From: Pseudeuparius sepicola
Taxonomy: Eukaryota; Arthropoda; Insecta; Coleoptera; Anthribidae
NCBI GenBank assembly: GCA_963920635.1
Contig: OY987298.1
Coordinates: forward strand, 2,666,001-2,730,000
Length of the DNA stretch: 64,000 nt
Direction: 5' to 3'
Positions 1 through 11,619 of the stretch are shown one piece after another (the first letter of the stretch is position 1; every line of letters begins with the position of its first letter). The notes under the pieces were generated by a model. It had not been told where the DNA came from, ran no database searches, and was given only the letters and a program-made list of their open reading frames with translations. The translations under genes were made by a program, and so were the position numbers.

Positions 1-1651
1 TCATTTTAAATACACTTTACCCTATACTTTATTTTTATTATTTATTTAGAATACATTATGACAGGAAGGAGGTGTGCTGTTTATGGTTGTAATATAACTT
101 ACGCTTTAAAAAAAGCAGGCGAAAATATTATGTTCCATACCTTCCCCAAGTCAAAAGATATGGTTTCACAAACGATTAGGAGAGCATGGGTGGCAAGATG
201 TAAAAGAATGGACAGTTTCAACCGAGGTTTCAACCCTAACAACAGTCATATTTGTTCTCGTCATTTTACGGAAAATAACTATGAAAGAGATTTACAGAGT
301 GAACTGCTAGGTACCTAAAAGAGTTTAACCTTTCCATCTTCATCCAAAGCTTTTTTAACTACAGATTAAATCTGGCAAGAAGAGTAGTTGAAAATGCATT
401 TGGCATTTTAGCCAAACGATTTAGAGTTTTTGACTAAAATTAATTTGAATGTGGAAAAAGTGCAAACCATAACATTGGCATGTTGCACATTACATAATTT
501 TTGAGACCCGAATGTCCTACTTCCATCCTAGAAGAGCTTGATAAAGACTATATATTTCAATTTGGACTTTCTTACCAAACATGCTCACCAAGACATGCTT
601 GCGTTGCTGCCCAAGAGGAGTTTTGTGATTATTTCGTGAATGAGGGAGCTGTGCCTTGGCAGCGGAATACATGAATAAAACATATTGTAACATTTCACAC
701 ACTTTTTATCTAAGTATATTATCTCTAAAGCTATGTACTCTCCTCTTTCTCGTCTAATGCCTCAAACAAAACTAGTATCAAAATATAACCTTCCTTGTGT
801 TCAAATTTTCAATGTTAGTACCTACTCCTGAAGATCACGCAAAACTTGACGGAAAATAGGACATGCTCTAATTCGTGAAGTAACTTCATGAAGAAATTCA
901 TGAATTAATTCATGAAGAAATTGCCAGTGTAATACACGACTTTTTATAATAATTTGCCCTTGAAGTGACTTCATGAATTAATTCATGAAGAAATTGTCAA
1001 TATAAAACAAGCATCACAGAGTGTGTACCAGTACAGGTGCAATAAAACCAAATGTCAAGTCCTATAAGCGCCTTTTATCGAACCTTTTGTGAAACATAAT
1101 TTTCATAGTGTTTATTAAGAGTATTATAGTCGTAATAAATTGAAACTAAAATTTGGCATACATTATTTTTAATATTAATTTATAAAATAATATCGCAAAA
1201 GATTAGTATCATACTTACCGTCTTTCAAACGTTCAAAATACTTTGTATAATAATAATATTTTATATTTGCCTCAGCCAGAGGCCTCGGCAACTAAATTCC
1301 ACATGAGTCGTAAAAAGTTGAACTTCAGTGCCTTGGTAGGTACATAAATAACTATTTTCGAATTTTTCTTCAGTATGCAATTATTCCATATATTGGCAAT
1401 TTTATAAATTAATCCCTTAGCCTTGATACATTCTAAGTAAAAAATAAAAGTTCTCTGTACTCTTAATAGTGTATAAAAATCAAAGGATTGGCAAAAGTAG
1501 CTCAAAAACACAGAACATCCACAGAAAACCCACCCTTTCTATATTTTGAACGGTAGCTCCCGGCGCGCTTAGCAGATAGCAGTCTAGCGGTGACGTCACG
1601 CCGGCGGAGAGATTTGCCCGATCGAGCAATCCTGTGCGTCTACCGTTCTTG
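1..1651 (+). mobile_element. THAP/Harbinger-like DNA transposon, copy 1 (left end outside window)
   Basis: Nearly identical over its whole length to the element at 25029-26925, with small indels. By comparison with that copy about 300 bp of the left end lies outside the window. The right terminus is seen: the inverted-repeat end CTACCGTTCTTG finishes at 1651. It contains the remnants of a THAP domain and of a Harbinger-type transposase C-terminus (see 58-674). It also contains part of a small palindromic repeat (about 1270-1345) found free at 40030-40145. The presumed target duplication next to the right end cannot be checked because the left flank is missing. Confidence 0.85.
58..674 (+). 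pseudogene. THAP domain plus Harbinger-type transposase C-terminus, internally deleted
   Basis: The first ORF (58-318) is an N-terminal THAP zinc finger of the C2CH type. It has CAVYGC near the start, an FHTFPK block, a central Trp (RRAWVARC) and the closing CSRHF. It stops soon after. From about 355, in other frames, comes [18 protein letters not shown], then a frame change, then CCTLHNF. A final stretch ends EGAVPWQ before the stop at 674. These are typical of the C-terminal part of PIF/Harbinger (DDE_4) transposases. The catalytic core between the two parts is gone, so no active transposase can be made. The family assignment rests on motif recognition. Confidence 0.8.
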
Positions 1652-2020
1652 GGTGAGACGACAATAATTGGTCAAACTGGTCAAACTAGAGATGGGCGAT
1701 ACTGTATCGATATTTTAAAATATCGATATTTTCTCCAAGAAATATTGATAATTGTATCGATATTAGAAGTTAGGATATTGTTAAATATCGATATATATTT
1801 TCAAATATCGCTGCTACAAGATCTATTAAAAAAGATTTTAAAAAATGCAATTTTAACATTTAACGCAAATTACATTTTGTATCAGTTTTGTTAAAAATCA
1901 AAAGTCGTAATTAATAAGCATTAAAAAATAGAAAAAAAACGATATTTTAATCCCAAACTCGCCTACAGAGAAACTGAGGTTAGATTTCGTATTTTTTAAG
2001 TTGTATCAGAGCATATAAAA

Positions 2021-4406
2021 CGTAGCGTAGCTAGGGGTCTTGGGGCCCCGGTGCAGAATTCTGCATCGGGGCCCTCTCTTTTGTAGTCCAGTAACGATAT
2101 AATTTTTCAAATGAAAAAATTGCGGGAAAGTAATTTTTTAAGGTTACTCATTGTTTTCTGAGTACCTATTCAACCAAAAAGATCACACTTAGACCCTCAT
2201 CGTTATAGACCTCGCAATAGGAATGGTTTCTTACTTATTTCTAACAAAAAAAAAACACTGATAAAAATTGTAGATAAAACAGTTGTCTGCAACCTTGCTT
2301 TATGAATTTATTTTATAACTTTGTTATTTTACAAGTTATGGTTTCATTAACGTTTTCTTCTATAATTCGTAAAATAAAAAAGTTACAAATAAAAATAAGA
2401 AAAACTGTAGGGAATCAAATTACCTATAGCTGCGGCTTTTGTCAACATATTTTTTTGTTAACATATAAATACCAAACCACTTCTATTGCATTCGTCATTA
2501 CGGGATTTTGAGTATCATCGCAGTGCCGGTTTAGCCAAACTTCGGGCCCTGGGCACTATAGATTTAGAGCCCCTTTTAATAGACTGTCGTCGACCACTCT
2601 TTTAATTGAAACAAGCATGTGGTTGCTTCTGGGGTACTCCTAGTTTGGAGTATTGTGAGGGTGAGAATTATTATTATTATTATTATAAACCAAATTCGGT
2701 TTTCACTTTTTATTACAAAATAGAAAATAAAAATATAAATGTGCATGCAGATTATATTTGCAAAACTGATGAAATAAATTGCATGGTTTTTATTTTCCCA
2801 GTAGATATTATTATTGATATCATTTTTGATTCTACATATCGAAACACGCATGCAATAGCATTGCAAGTGGAATTTTTGGGATTTTCACTTTTTCGCTTTT
2901 CTCGGGTCTAGTTACGGGATAATTTTGGATAAAAATACAAAACTATTAAATTTTGCATTATTTTCCCAAAATTTTTGATGCGTCGTCCCATTGTATCTGA
3001 CAAAATGGACGTTTTCAGCGGTAAAAACATAGTAAAGGTAATTACAATTCCAACAGTCGTTGTAAAGACAGTTACAATTTTGGATTTCCATTAGTTCCAC
3101 TGTTAAAACATTCTAACGCTATATTTTTGGTCTGGAAAAACCACAAGTTTTTTAAAGGTAATGGCATTTACAATGTTCTTACGAAGTTTTATTGATACAC
3201 GATACGTTTACAATTATAATACTTGTCTTATTATAGACTAAAAGAAGTAAATTTTTCCATTTTTACCTGTTTTACAATTATTTGCTGCAGCCATTTAATT
3301 TTTTCATCTGTATGTTAAATCAAACGAATATGGTCTGTTTTAAGAAAGCCACAAAAACCGTGCAAAAACATTGTAACACCTTGTGTTACAATGTGCAAAA
3401 ACATTGTAACACCTTGTGTTACAATGTTTTTTCACCGAAATTGTTTAAAATCAAATACATTGTTACTTCCAACATTTAAAATTGTACCATGGAAAAATAT
3501 TGTAAAGGACTGTGCAATGTTTTTACCGTAAAATTGATGACATTTTTGGAATTGGAAGTACAAAAAAAAGTAGAAAAACTCTCTTGTTCGAAAAAGTAAC
3601 TATAATATAGTAGTATAATAGTAGTTAATACCAACTCATCTAAAAACCTTCTATTGAAAAAAATACAAAAAATATCCATTAGTTAAAAATATATAGGATT
3701 AGGGGGCCCCTAAACCCGCGGGGCCCCGGGGCGACTGTTAAAACATTCTAACGCTATATTTTTGGTCTGGAAAAACCACAAGTTTTTTAAAGGTAATGGC
3801 ATTTACAATGTTCTTACGAAGTTTTATTGAGACACGATACGTTTACAATTATAATACTTGTCTTATTATAGACTAAAAGAAGTAAATTTTTCCATTTTTA
3901 CCTGTTTTACAATTATTTGCTGCAGCCATTTAATTTTTTCATCTGTATGTTAAATCAAACGAATATGGTCTGTTTTAAGAAAGCCACAAAAACCGTGCAA
4001 AAACATTGTGTTACAATGTTTTTTCATTGTAACACCTTGTGTTACAATGTGCAAAAACACCTTGTGTTACAATGTTTTTTCACCGAAATTGTTTAAAATC
4101 AAATACATTGTTACTTCTAATATTTAAAATTGTACCATGGAAAAATATTGTAAAGGACTGTGCAATGTTTTTACCGTAAAATTGATGACATTTTTGGTAC
4201 AAAAAAAAAAGTAGAAAAACTCTCTTGTTCGAAAAAGTAACTATAATATAGTAGTATAATAGTAGTAGTATAATAGTAGTTAATACCCACTCATCTAAAA
4301 GCCTTCTATTGAAAAAAATACAAAAAATATCCATTAGTTAAAAATATATAGGATTAGGGGGCCCCGGGGCGCAGCCCCGAATTGCCCTAGCATAGCTACG
4401 CCACTG
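2021..4406. mobile_element. hAT-like element with GGCGTAGCTA ends, nested in the MITE
   Basis: The left end GTAGCGTAGCTAGGG and the right end (read inward) CAGTGGCGTAGCTATG are related inverted ends, followed by GGGGCCCC-rich sub-terminal DNA. The 8-bp target duplication ATATAAAA is perfect (2013-2020 and 4407-4414). No open transposase frame is visible. Much of the interior is a tandem duplication (see 3098-4365). Confidence 0.8.
3098..4365. repeat. Tandem duplication of about 635 bp inside the 2021-4406 element
   Basis: The block starting CTGTTAAAACATTCTAACG near 3098 and ending in the GGATTAGGGGGCCCC motif near 3710 is repeated from about 3734 to 4365. Most bases are identical, with a few short indels. 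Each unit carries the small palindrome ACACCTTGTGT, in extra copies around 3365-3430 and 4005-4075. Confidence 0.85.
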
Positions 4407-5308
4407 ATATAAAACAACCAGCAGTATAACTTACTCTTGAGAAATCATCCGCAAATTCAATGACCTTGAGCCATATTGGGGGAATAGAAGTCAGAGGTGT
4501 AGTCGGGAAAATCAATTCAGAAATACAGAGTAGTATTAGTAAAGTATAATAGTGTGTGGTAAGCACAAGCAGCTTTGACTCCTTCCTGGGATTATTTATT
4601 TAAAGATACTAGCACAAAGCACAATTTACAAAAAACCCACTCCACGGCACTGTAATATCTCTCATATAGCCAAAAAAGAACTGCCCAATCGCCCCGACAC
4701 TGCATCCATTTGACAGAATCTATTCCCAAATGGCGGCTGCGCGAACAGGTGCGCAGAATTTTCCCGCCATGGGGAGTTATACTGCTGGTTGTTTTATATG
4801 ATCTGGTTGTATAGCATAAAATCTAATAACAATAACATTTCACCTGGCATAAATTTAGTACAAACATTTCTGTCTTCATTTTAATCATAAGATCTGAGAA
4901 GAATATGCACTGGAATTATTATTTTCCCCAAGATTTTCATAACCTATGAAACAAAACACTGCTTATAAGATCTTATGATTCAAATTAAGACAAAAATGTT
5001 TGTTCTAAATTTTTGCCAGGTAAAATGTCTTAAGATTTTATGCTATACAACTTAAAAAAATACGAAATCTAACCTCACTTCTCTGTTGGCAACCCCCTCT
5101 TTACTTTTTATTTAAGATGAACAAATTGCGGAAAAAGAAATTTAAAACTTAAGTTTCTCAAAACGACACAGACCAATAATTAAAAAAAAATCTTTCTGTA
5201 TCGATATTTAACAGCCGATATTTAGTGATATCGATAGAAAAAATTCGATACAGTATCGATTCAGAATATCGATATAATTTTTAAAAAGGCCCATCACTAA
5301 GTCAAACC

Positions 5309-5339
5309 CAAGAACGTTAAACCAGACTTAAGGTTCTTG
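5309..5339. mobile_element. 31-bp remnant of the THAP/Harbinger-like family
   Basis: It consists of CAAGAACG, a short middle, and GTTCTTG: the terminal bases of the family at 25029-26925 with the interior missing. The flanks AGTCAAACC (5300-5308) and GGTCAAACC (5340-5348) match at 8 of 9 bases. The mismatching base is also the first base of the hAT target duplication, so the hAT at 1687 was inserted into this flank. Confidence 0.6.
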
Positions 5340-5348
5340 GGTCAAACC

Positions 5349-6392
5349 CACAAAATATATAGGTTAGTCAAACCTGTACCAACACTACATTAAAGACCTG
5401 TGCATAGCCCATTAAAGACCTGTTGTTGTTGCAGGATTCTTTATAAAATAAAAGCATGCAAACGAGTTTTACAACGAATGTAACTTCCAAAATAAAATGA
5501 AATGCTTGTTTGTTATGTTCTTTAAATTTGACAAGCTTATACATTGGCATACATTCATAAATTTTAATAAGAAAAGCCAGTCTAAAAAGCAAGCAAGAGT
5601 ATTTTGGTACCTTTTGATTTGAAATAAAGTCCATGGTTGATGGCTATAGTTTTAGTGTAAGTAAGTATAGAAAGCATATTTTTTTATTTTCTTCTCTTCT
5701 TATAGTGGACCAGTGGTTCGCTTTGGGGCTATAAACAACATATTTTTTTATTTTCATTCTGCATACGTTATACTCTTGTAATATCCAGAATTCTAGCTTC
5801 TTCAACTGGTTGAACAGATCATCCCTTAACTCCAAAATAGTGATTCTTCTGCAATTCATATAATGGTCTGCGCATACAATTTTCTTCATGAGCATGAAAA
5901 TTTCATGTTATCACAAACAAATCTACATATAAAAGTTCTGGTAATATGATAAAACTGCGAAATATTGACGCAAAGAGAATTCGTGATCGTAAAAAGGACG
6001 GAAATGGTAATAAAGCTAGACATTTAAAATATGGGACATTGAAAATGTCAGAAACTGACGTTACTTATAACCACAGAATAGCCGTTATGACCTCAGACTA
6101 TTATTTATTAGTCTGAGGTTATAACCTATAATAAGGCGCCATTTTTTTCGTCGTGTAGCGCCACCCCAGTTCGCAAACAACAATGAAATATGACGTGATG
6201 CTCGGGTCTTTCATATAGTCTCGGTCCAGATCAAACAAACCCAGACAAATTTGAAGGAGTCAAAGCTCTACATCGTGGGCCAAATTAAATTGGAACCCTT
6301 TTTAATGCGTAATATACAGGGTGTTTCTAAATTATGATGCCAATGTAATATGACAGATAGGAAATGTCATTTTGAACAAAAAGTTTCCTATA
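5349..6392. other. Repeat-poor stretch without a recognisable gene
   Basis: I see no credible exon here. There is a short perfect hairpin around 6088-6120 (arms ACCTCAGACTA) and a TACAGGGTGTTTC sequence near 6317 that looks like the end of a fold-back element. Confidence 0.4.
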
Positions 6393-7183
6393 AACTATAG
6401 TTCCTGGAACCCTACTATAAACATGGGTCCTAAAATTCATAATAAGAAAGTTACAGAGTGTAAAGTACAGTTTGAAGAACATATTTTTGGCAATAACTTC
6501 TACCTACAGAAATTGTACAATTGAAATGAATCTTAGTGCAGTCCTTTAGTAACTGAAATGCAACAATTTTGTGTAAAAACAATTTATTCCCATCGGCCAG
6601 AGGCGGAGGGGCGTGGTAGCACAATATGGGTGTCAAAATTTTGTCGAACTCAATCCGTTCCATTTTGAAAGCGAACATTTTTTGGTACAATGTTCATAAG
6701 GAATTTTTTGTCGCTTTAAATGGTACAATTATACTGTAAAATTGGAAAGCGGTAGTTGAAAATTTTATTTTGTGAACTTTGGAGTCAACAGGTGTTTTGG
6801 AGAACATTTTGCCAATTTCAACGCAAACGGTTGATTTTATCGAAATGGAACAAGAGTACCTACACTTTTGTTGCAAAATGAAAATATGCACTAAAGCGAT
6901 GAACCTGCAAGACCAAAAAGATAACCTCAAAAAAGTTATGAGTATAAAACCCATTGAGCTACACCCCCCTCCCCGCCTCTGCGCGATGGAAACAAATTGC
7001 TTTTACACGAAATTGTTGCACTTCAGCGACCAAAGGACTGCACCAAGTTTCATTTACATTGCATAACTTCTGTAGAAGTTTTTGCGAAAATTATGTTTTT
7101 CAAACTGTACTTTTATCACCCTGTAACTTTTTTATTATGCATTTCCCATGTTTATAGGAAACTTTTTGTATTTTTCAAATCCA
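6393..7183. repeat. Fold-back (long inverted repeat) element, core about 790 bp
   Basis: The left arm (6393 to about 6640) and the right arm (about 6940-7183) are inverted copies of each other. Both start from GTTTCCTATAAAC and run through AAAGTTACAG and TACAGTTTGAA. The outer limits are uncertain: TACAGGGTGTTTC at 6317 or the CGTACGCCACTG near 7258 may be true ends. Confidence 0.75.
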
Positions 7184-8342
7184 ATGTATTTTATATTGTT
7201 TCAAAAATCAGCCAAATGAAATAAAAATGAAAAAATGGGCAATAATCCGTACGCCACTGAAATAGACTTATTTAAACTCAGTAAAACTTAAACTTAAATT
7301 TCTAATACTAAAAAGCACACAGTTAAAATTTTACAATTATTGTGCCAACGATTAATTTGTTTCTCGAAAAATATGAAACTATAACTTTCCAGTTTCGGTT
7401 GTAAAACATTAAAGACTCATTTAAAGATTTTATTAAAACTTTATCTTCGTTTGTAAGGACAGCCATATTTATAAAAATATTCTTTGATTAATTTACAAAC
7501 ATCAGTGTCATGCAAGCTAAGATAAAATAATTATTGTTTCATGGCTACTTGATAAAAAAAAAACTTTTAAAATAACATAAATTATTACGCATCAATTTAA
7601 ATTCACCCACAAGACATGGTATCAATTTTAATTTTGTTTCCATTGGCCAATATTCGAAACCCTTTCAAATCTTTTTGACCATTTTTACATTTTCTAATAA
7701 TCATATAATCTAATAAAAAACTATTCCGTTTTTGAGAAATTCACTTTTATTCCTTGTAATTATTTTAGCAGAATAAAATCAAAGTAGGTCTAGACCTTTT
7801 AAGTAATTTTTCACAGACCCAATAAGATGATTCAGATAAACTATGAAGTAGACTGCATTCTTCATTTATTATAGAATAATTTAAAACCCTCTGTATTATG
7901 GTCTTATCTGTGCCTTTATATGTAGGTTTTACGGCAAAATGTTATTAAGGAAACTTGTTCAGAATTAAAAACTCAGGTGTGCAAAATGTTGAAAGCCTAG
8001 ACGTACCTTGATTTTCATCCGCTAAACGAACAAAAGTGAATTTTTCAAAAATGGTAAATACATTTTTAGAAAAAAAGTTAAAAATAGTTTTTTTAGATTT
8101 AATTAGGAAATTTAGTGTAGGAAAAAAGTTACTTTTCCAGTGGCGTACGATTTTTTATTAAAAAATATAATGGTTGACTCCCGTGTCTCTGTCACTGGCG
8201 GAAGTAGATGGGCTGAATTATTTGTAATTTATAGTACTTAATGAGTTTTACCAAATGTTTGCCTTAACTGTCTTATTTTAAAAGAAAACTAAAAAAAAAA
8301 ACTTTGATGCCCCTTTCAACGAAAACTGTTAGGATTTAGATA
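7184..8342. other. Intergenic DNA without a recognisable gene
   Basis: No supported exon. Two hAT-like end sequences occur, CGTACGCCACTG near 7258 and CAGTGGCGTACG near 8146. They face away from each other and cannot be paired into one element. Confidence 0.35.
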
Positions 8343-9753
8343 TACAGGGTGACCGTATTTCGAGTCTATGCATGGGGATCTTGGTTATCTTAAGAGATAC
8401 GAGGTCGGTTAAATTGGAGCAAAGTTGCGGAATTTGATGCCGAGTAACATCGTAAAAAGAAATTTTGCCTGGCCCTTTTCGTTTTGAAAATAATGCGAAA
8501 AAACTGAAAATTGTCGTTCTCGTTTTTATTTTTTTAAACGAAAACGAATGGCGCTGGAGATTTCTAAGTTATTTTTTACAAGGAATCTAAATATGTCCTC
8601 GCATTTTTTTCTCGCCTCCTTGGACAAAGATATAACGATCAACTTTTATTTTTCTTATGGGCGCCATATTGGATTTTTCAATTTTTGAAGAGGATTTTTT
8701 CCTGGTCAAAATGATATGTCACACATAATGCTTTACTTTGTTTTTCTTGCCGTACTACCAAATTAATCGTTTTTGCATAGAGTGCCTTGGAAGCGTAAGC
8801 CCCATAATGTTTGGCGTTTTTGAGTAGAGTGCCTTGGAAGCATAAGCCAAGTTACAAATTGTTGCGAAGTGTGCTTTGGAATATTGTTTAACGGTTCAGT
8901 AAAAATTCAGTTAATGTTAAATTTATTGATTAAATAAATCATAAACGTACCACGAGAGTATGATCTGAGACCTTGTTATTTATTCGTCATTTGCCATATA
9001 GGTAACACATTAACACTAAACGAGTCAAACTGGAAACACAAGAACAGCAAAAGTCTAAACGAATAGACAATCCTATTTTACAATAAATGTTCAATTTGTC
9101 CTCCTTGTTCCTCAAGACACAATGCAGCACGTTTCCTTAATTTATATTTGAGGAATAGTAAATTTGAATCATGTCACGCTTTTCTTCATGTGAAAATGAA
9201 ATTTTTTCAGTAAAATAAAGTATCCGTGACACTTAAAATTGTACTAAACTGTCAAAAGTTATAATGGGGCTTATGTTTCCAAGGCATTCTATGCTAAAAT
9301 GTCAAACATTATGGGACTTACGTTTCCAAGGCACTCTATGCAAAAACGATTAATTTGATATTACGGCAAGAAAAACAAAGTAAAGCATAATGTGTGACAT
9401 ATCATTTTAACCAGAAAAAAATCCCCATAAGGAAAAAAAGTTGATCGTCATATCATTGTCCGGAGACGCGAGAAAAAAAATGCGAGGTCACATTTAGATT
9501 CCTTGTAAAAAAGTGCCTTAATAATGTTTACTTAGAAATGTCCAGCGTCATTCGTTTTCGTTTAAAAAAATAAAAACAAAAACGACAATTTTCAGTTTTT
9601 TGGCATTTTTTCAAAACGAAAAAGACCAGCCAAAATTTCTTTTTACCACATTACTCGGCATCAAATTCTGCAACTTTGCCCCAATCTAACCGACCTCGTA
9701 TCTCTTAAGATAACCAAGATCCCCATGCATACTCGAAATACGGTCACCCTGTA
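8343..9753. mobile_element. Fold-back element of 1.4 kb with TACAGGGTGACC ends
   Basis: The terminal inverted repeats start TACAGGGTGACCGTATTTCG at 8343 and end in the reverse complement at 9753. They are flanked by TA on both sides. The arms extend about 500 bp each. The spacer (about 8860-9260) holds a relic of a mariner-like transposase (see 9078-9193). Confidence 0.85.
9078..9193 (-). pseudogene. Relic of a mariner-like transposase, N- and C-terminal scraps
   Basis: On the minus strand the sequence reads SHEEKRDMIQIYY. After a frame change it reads RKRAALCLEEQGGQIEHLL followed by a stop. The first resembles the start of insect DUF4817 or mariner-type proteins. The second resembles their common C-terminus, which ends with a His-Leu-Leu-like tail. 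If this is right, the fold-back is a deletion derivative of a mariner-like element. The match is from memory of the family, so confidence is modest. Confidence 0.4.
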
Positions 9754-10381
9754 TAAGAAAAACTTCTCTACTTATTTTGACGTTTTCTATCACTTCCTAA
9801 AGTTTTTTCACTAAAAGTTGGACCACCCTGTATTATGTAGGTGTACAGGGTGATTCACTTTCTAGTTTAGGAAACTTAAAACTCTTGCAATCTAAGTATC
9901 TTTGCAAATTTCACTTTAGAATAAAGACAAAAAATTAGCAGATATGAGAAAAGGTTAGGAGTATTTTTTGTAAAAAATAATAAATATTTTGATATGCGCA
10001 AAAATAAATTAACAACCAAACCTTTTTGTTGTTTACGTGTTAGCTGCCCAAGTAAACATTTTTTATGTACTTTACAAATTGCCTGGACTCAATTATACGC
10101 CCCATTTAATTTGTAAAGTGGCCTGCTATTTGCGTCAAAAACTAATTAGAAAAGACCCATGTAAACACCTGTACAACAAACATCGTCCCACATATTTTAC
10201 ACCACAATTTCATCGCAGGAATTCTACAGCGAAATTTGACGGTCCTAGCTAAAGACAAATATAGCCTTACATTGGCTCCAATATGAACTTCCAAAATGAG
10301 TCTTCCTCTTTCCTAAACCTCAAATTTTCGCCAACGGAGATATCGTAACGATAGACTTTTTCCGAGCTTTTTTCTTTCCAG

Positions 10382-10623
10382 AACGACAGAAACAACTACC
10401 GTCGACTGACGACGATCTCTCCGACCTAACCTCAAATTCGAACACCACCCCACCAACGTTTATCATATCGCCACTCACATCCTCGACCGTCGAAACTGAA
10501 GACGCCCTCGAAGAAGACATTAGTTTGACATACGAAGATAGCATGCCAAACCAGGAGCTTCAGAGTTTGGATTTTATCAAGAAACTGATGAAACTCAGAG
10601 GCACATTCAACGAGAACGACTAG
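10382..10623 (+). CDS. Terminal coding exon of an unidentified plus-strand gene
   Basis: A strong acceptor (pyrimidine tract then CAG at 10379-10381) opens an exon that takes two bases of a split codon. It encodes 79 residues to the TAG at 10621-10623. The peptide is rich in Ser, Thr, Asp and Glu (PSTDDDLSDL, TTPPTFIISPLTSS, ALEEDISLTYEDS) and ends in a basic, helix-like FIKKLMKLRG. Codon usage is more GC-rich than the surroundings. A poly(A) signal AATAAA at 10930-10935 fits a 3'UTR of about 330 bp. I found no matching upstream exon in the window, so the rest of the gene probably lies to the left, beyond the repeats. The same frame also stays open upstream of the acceptor to about 10298, so a longer exon is possible. 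I do not recognise the family. Confidence 0.6.
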
Positions 10624-11266
10624 TCGCGTGCTATTTTATATTGTAAGATTAAAAGACTGCCGAATAGAGATTAGGAACGCATTTTTATAACAATTTGATC
10701 TTGATAGGTTTAGGCAAAGAAATCCGTAAGTGAGAACATAAACGGTTCTAAAATATAATATAATTTCAAAGTAAAAATTTTCAACCTATCAAAGTAAATT
10801 GAAATATAAGCCATGAGCTTAAAATAAAATGTAGGTATGTAAGCATTTATAGTAGTTACCCTTGATTGTGTATACTATAAAAAACTTTTTTTTGATAGCA
10901 ACGTAAACATTACACTGGGTATGAGTGTGAATAAAATAAATATTTTCTAAAATTTATTTGTGGCATAAACAGATCCATTGAATTTTAATTGGGTTTTTCG
11001 TCACCAAACTGGTTAAAAGACAACTTTTTCAAGTTGCCTGGAAAATTAATAAATTCTTAACAGTAAATGAACTAAATTTTGAACTTGTAACTCAAAAAAT
11101 ATCTTCAACAAATTTGTTTCCTGAGCTTTCGGAGAATAGATCTTCCTCCTTTCTCAAAGACCATGTAATGTCAAAGTGAAATGACAGATTAATAAATATC
11201 AGGTTATAATGTCATGACAACAGAAACAATAGCCTAACCTGTCTGATATTGTACCCTGTGTTCTAC

Positions 11267-11545
11267 CTAATTATTTATACTAACTTCTCTTTGAATAAGA
11301 GGCAATAATATTTTTTCCACTGAACATTCAGCAACACAGTTGCCTGTATTTCCTAGAATAAATGCTGATTCTTTAATTTTTCTTCTATTTCCTACTTATT
11401 CTTTGAGAATTGGTTTGGAACTATCCCACAAAATCCTATGATTGTTATTAAAAGAGTGTTCACATATTTTTGACTTCAAAATTTGATTTTGCCGGATATA
11501 ATTTTTATGTTCTTTTAAACGAAGGTTAAATGGCCTAATAATAGA
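11267..11545 (-). pseudogene. Penelope-like C-terminus, left inverted copy
   Basis: On the minus strand this encodes the same C-terminal sequence as the right copy, through RPFNLRLKEHKNYIR, ILWDSSKPILKE, RRKIKESAFILGNTGN and LIQREVSINN, then a stop. One in-frame stop interrupts it after ILKE. The GIY-YIG core itself falls in the single-copy spacer and is missing here. Confidence 0.7.
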
Positions 11546-11619
11546 ATTAGAGAAATAAATCTGGTAGACCGACCAGTTAATTTAATTATTCCTTACATTC
11601 CTGGATTCCTGGACTATCA

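Larger units (their letters stand above)
2007..4805. mobile_element. MITE of about 405 bp inside the hAT fold-back, itself interrupted
   Basis: The terminal inverted repeats are about 30 bp and begin CAGAGCATATAAAACAACC at 2007. The right end, read inward from 4805, is CAGATCATATAAAACAACC. The flanks share GTTGTAT (2000-2006 and 4806-4812), consistent with a hAT-type 7-8 bp duplication. Without the element at 2021-4406 and one copy of its target duplication, its length is about 405 bp. Confidence 0.75.
1687..5299. mobile_element. hAT-type fold-back element, interrupted by two nested insertions
   Basis: The ends are TAGAGATGGGC (1687) and GCCCATCACTA (ending 5299), typical hAT termini, with ATCGATA-rich sub-terminal DNA on both sides. 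The flanks GGTCAAAC (1679-1686) and AGTCAAAC (5300-5307) match at 7 of 8 bases, as expected for an 8-bp hAT target duplication. If the MITE at 2007-4805 and one copy of its 7-bp flank are removed, about 800 bp remain, and these form a near-complete palindrome centred near 4930. No transposase is encoded. Confidence 0.8.

Noticed and set aside
8343..9753. An empty item among the findings with a malformed end coordinate
   Set aside because: It carries no claim and should be ignored. The element is covered by its feature entry and by the findings on fold-back density and the transposase scraps.
10298..10381. Coding sequence upstream of 10382 in the same frame (FFRAFFFPER)
   Set aside because: The frame is open, but the Phe-rich part is the translation of a pyrimidine tract before a strong CAG acceptor. 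The exon start at 10382 is more likely, though not proven.
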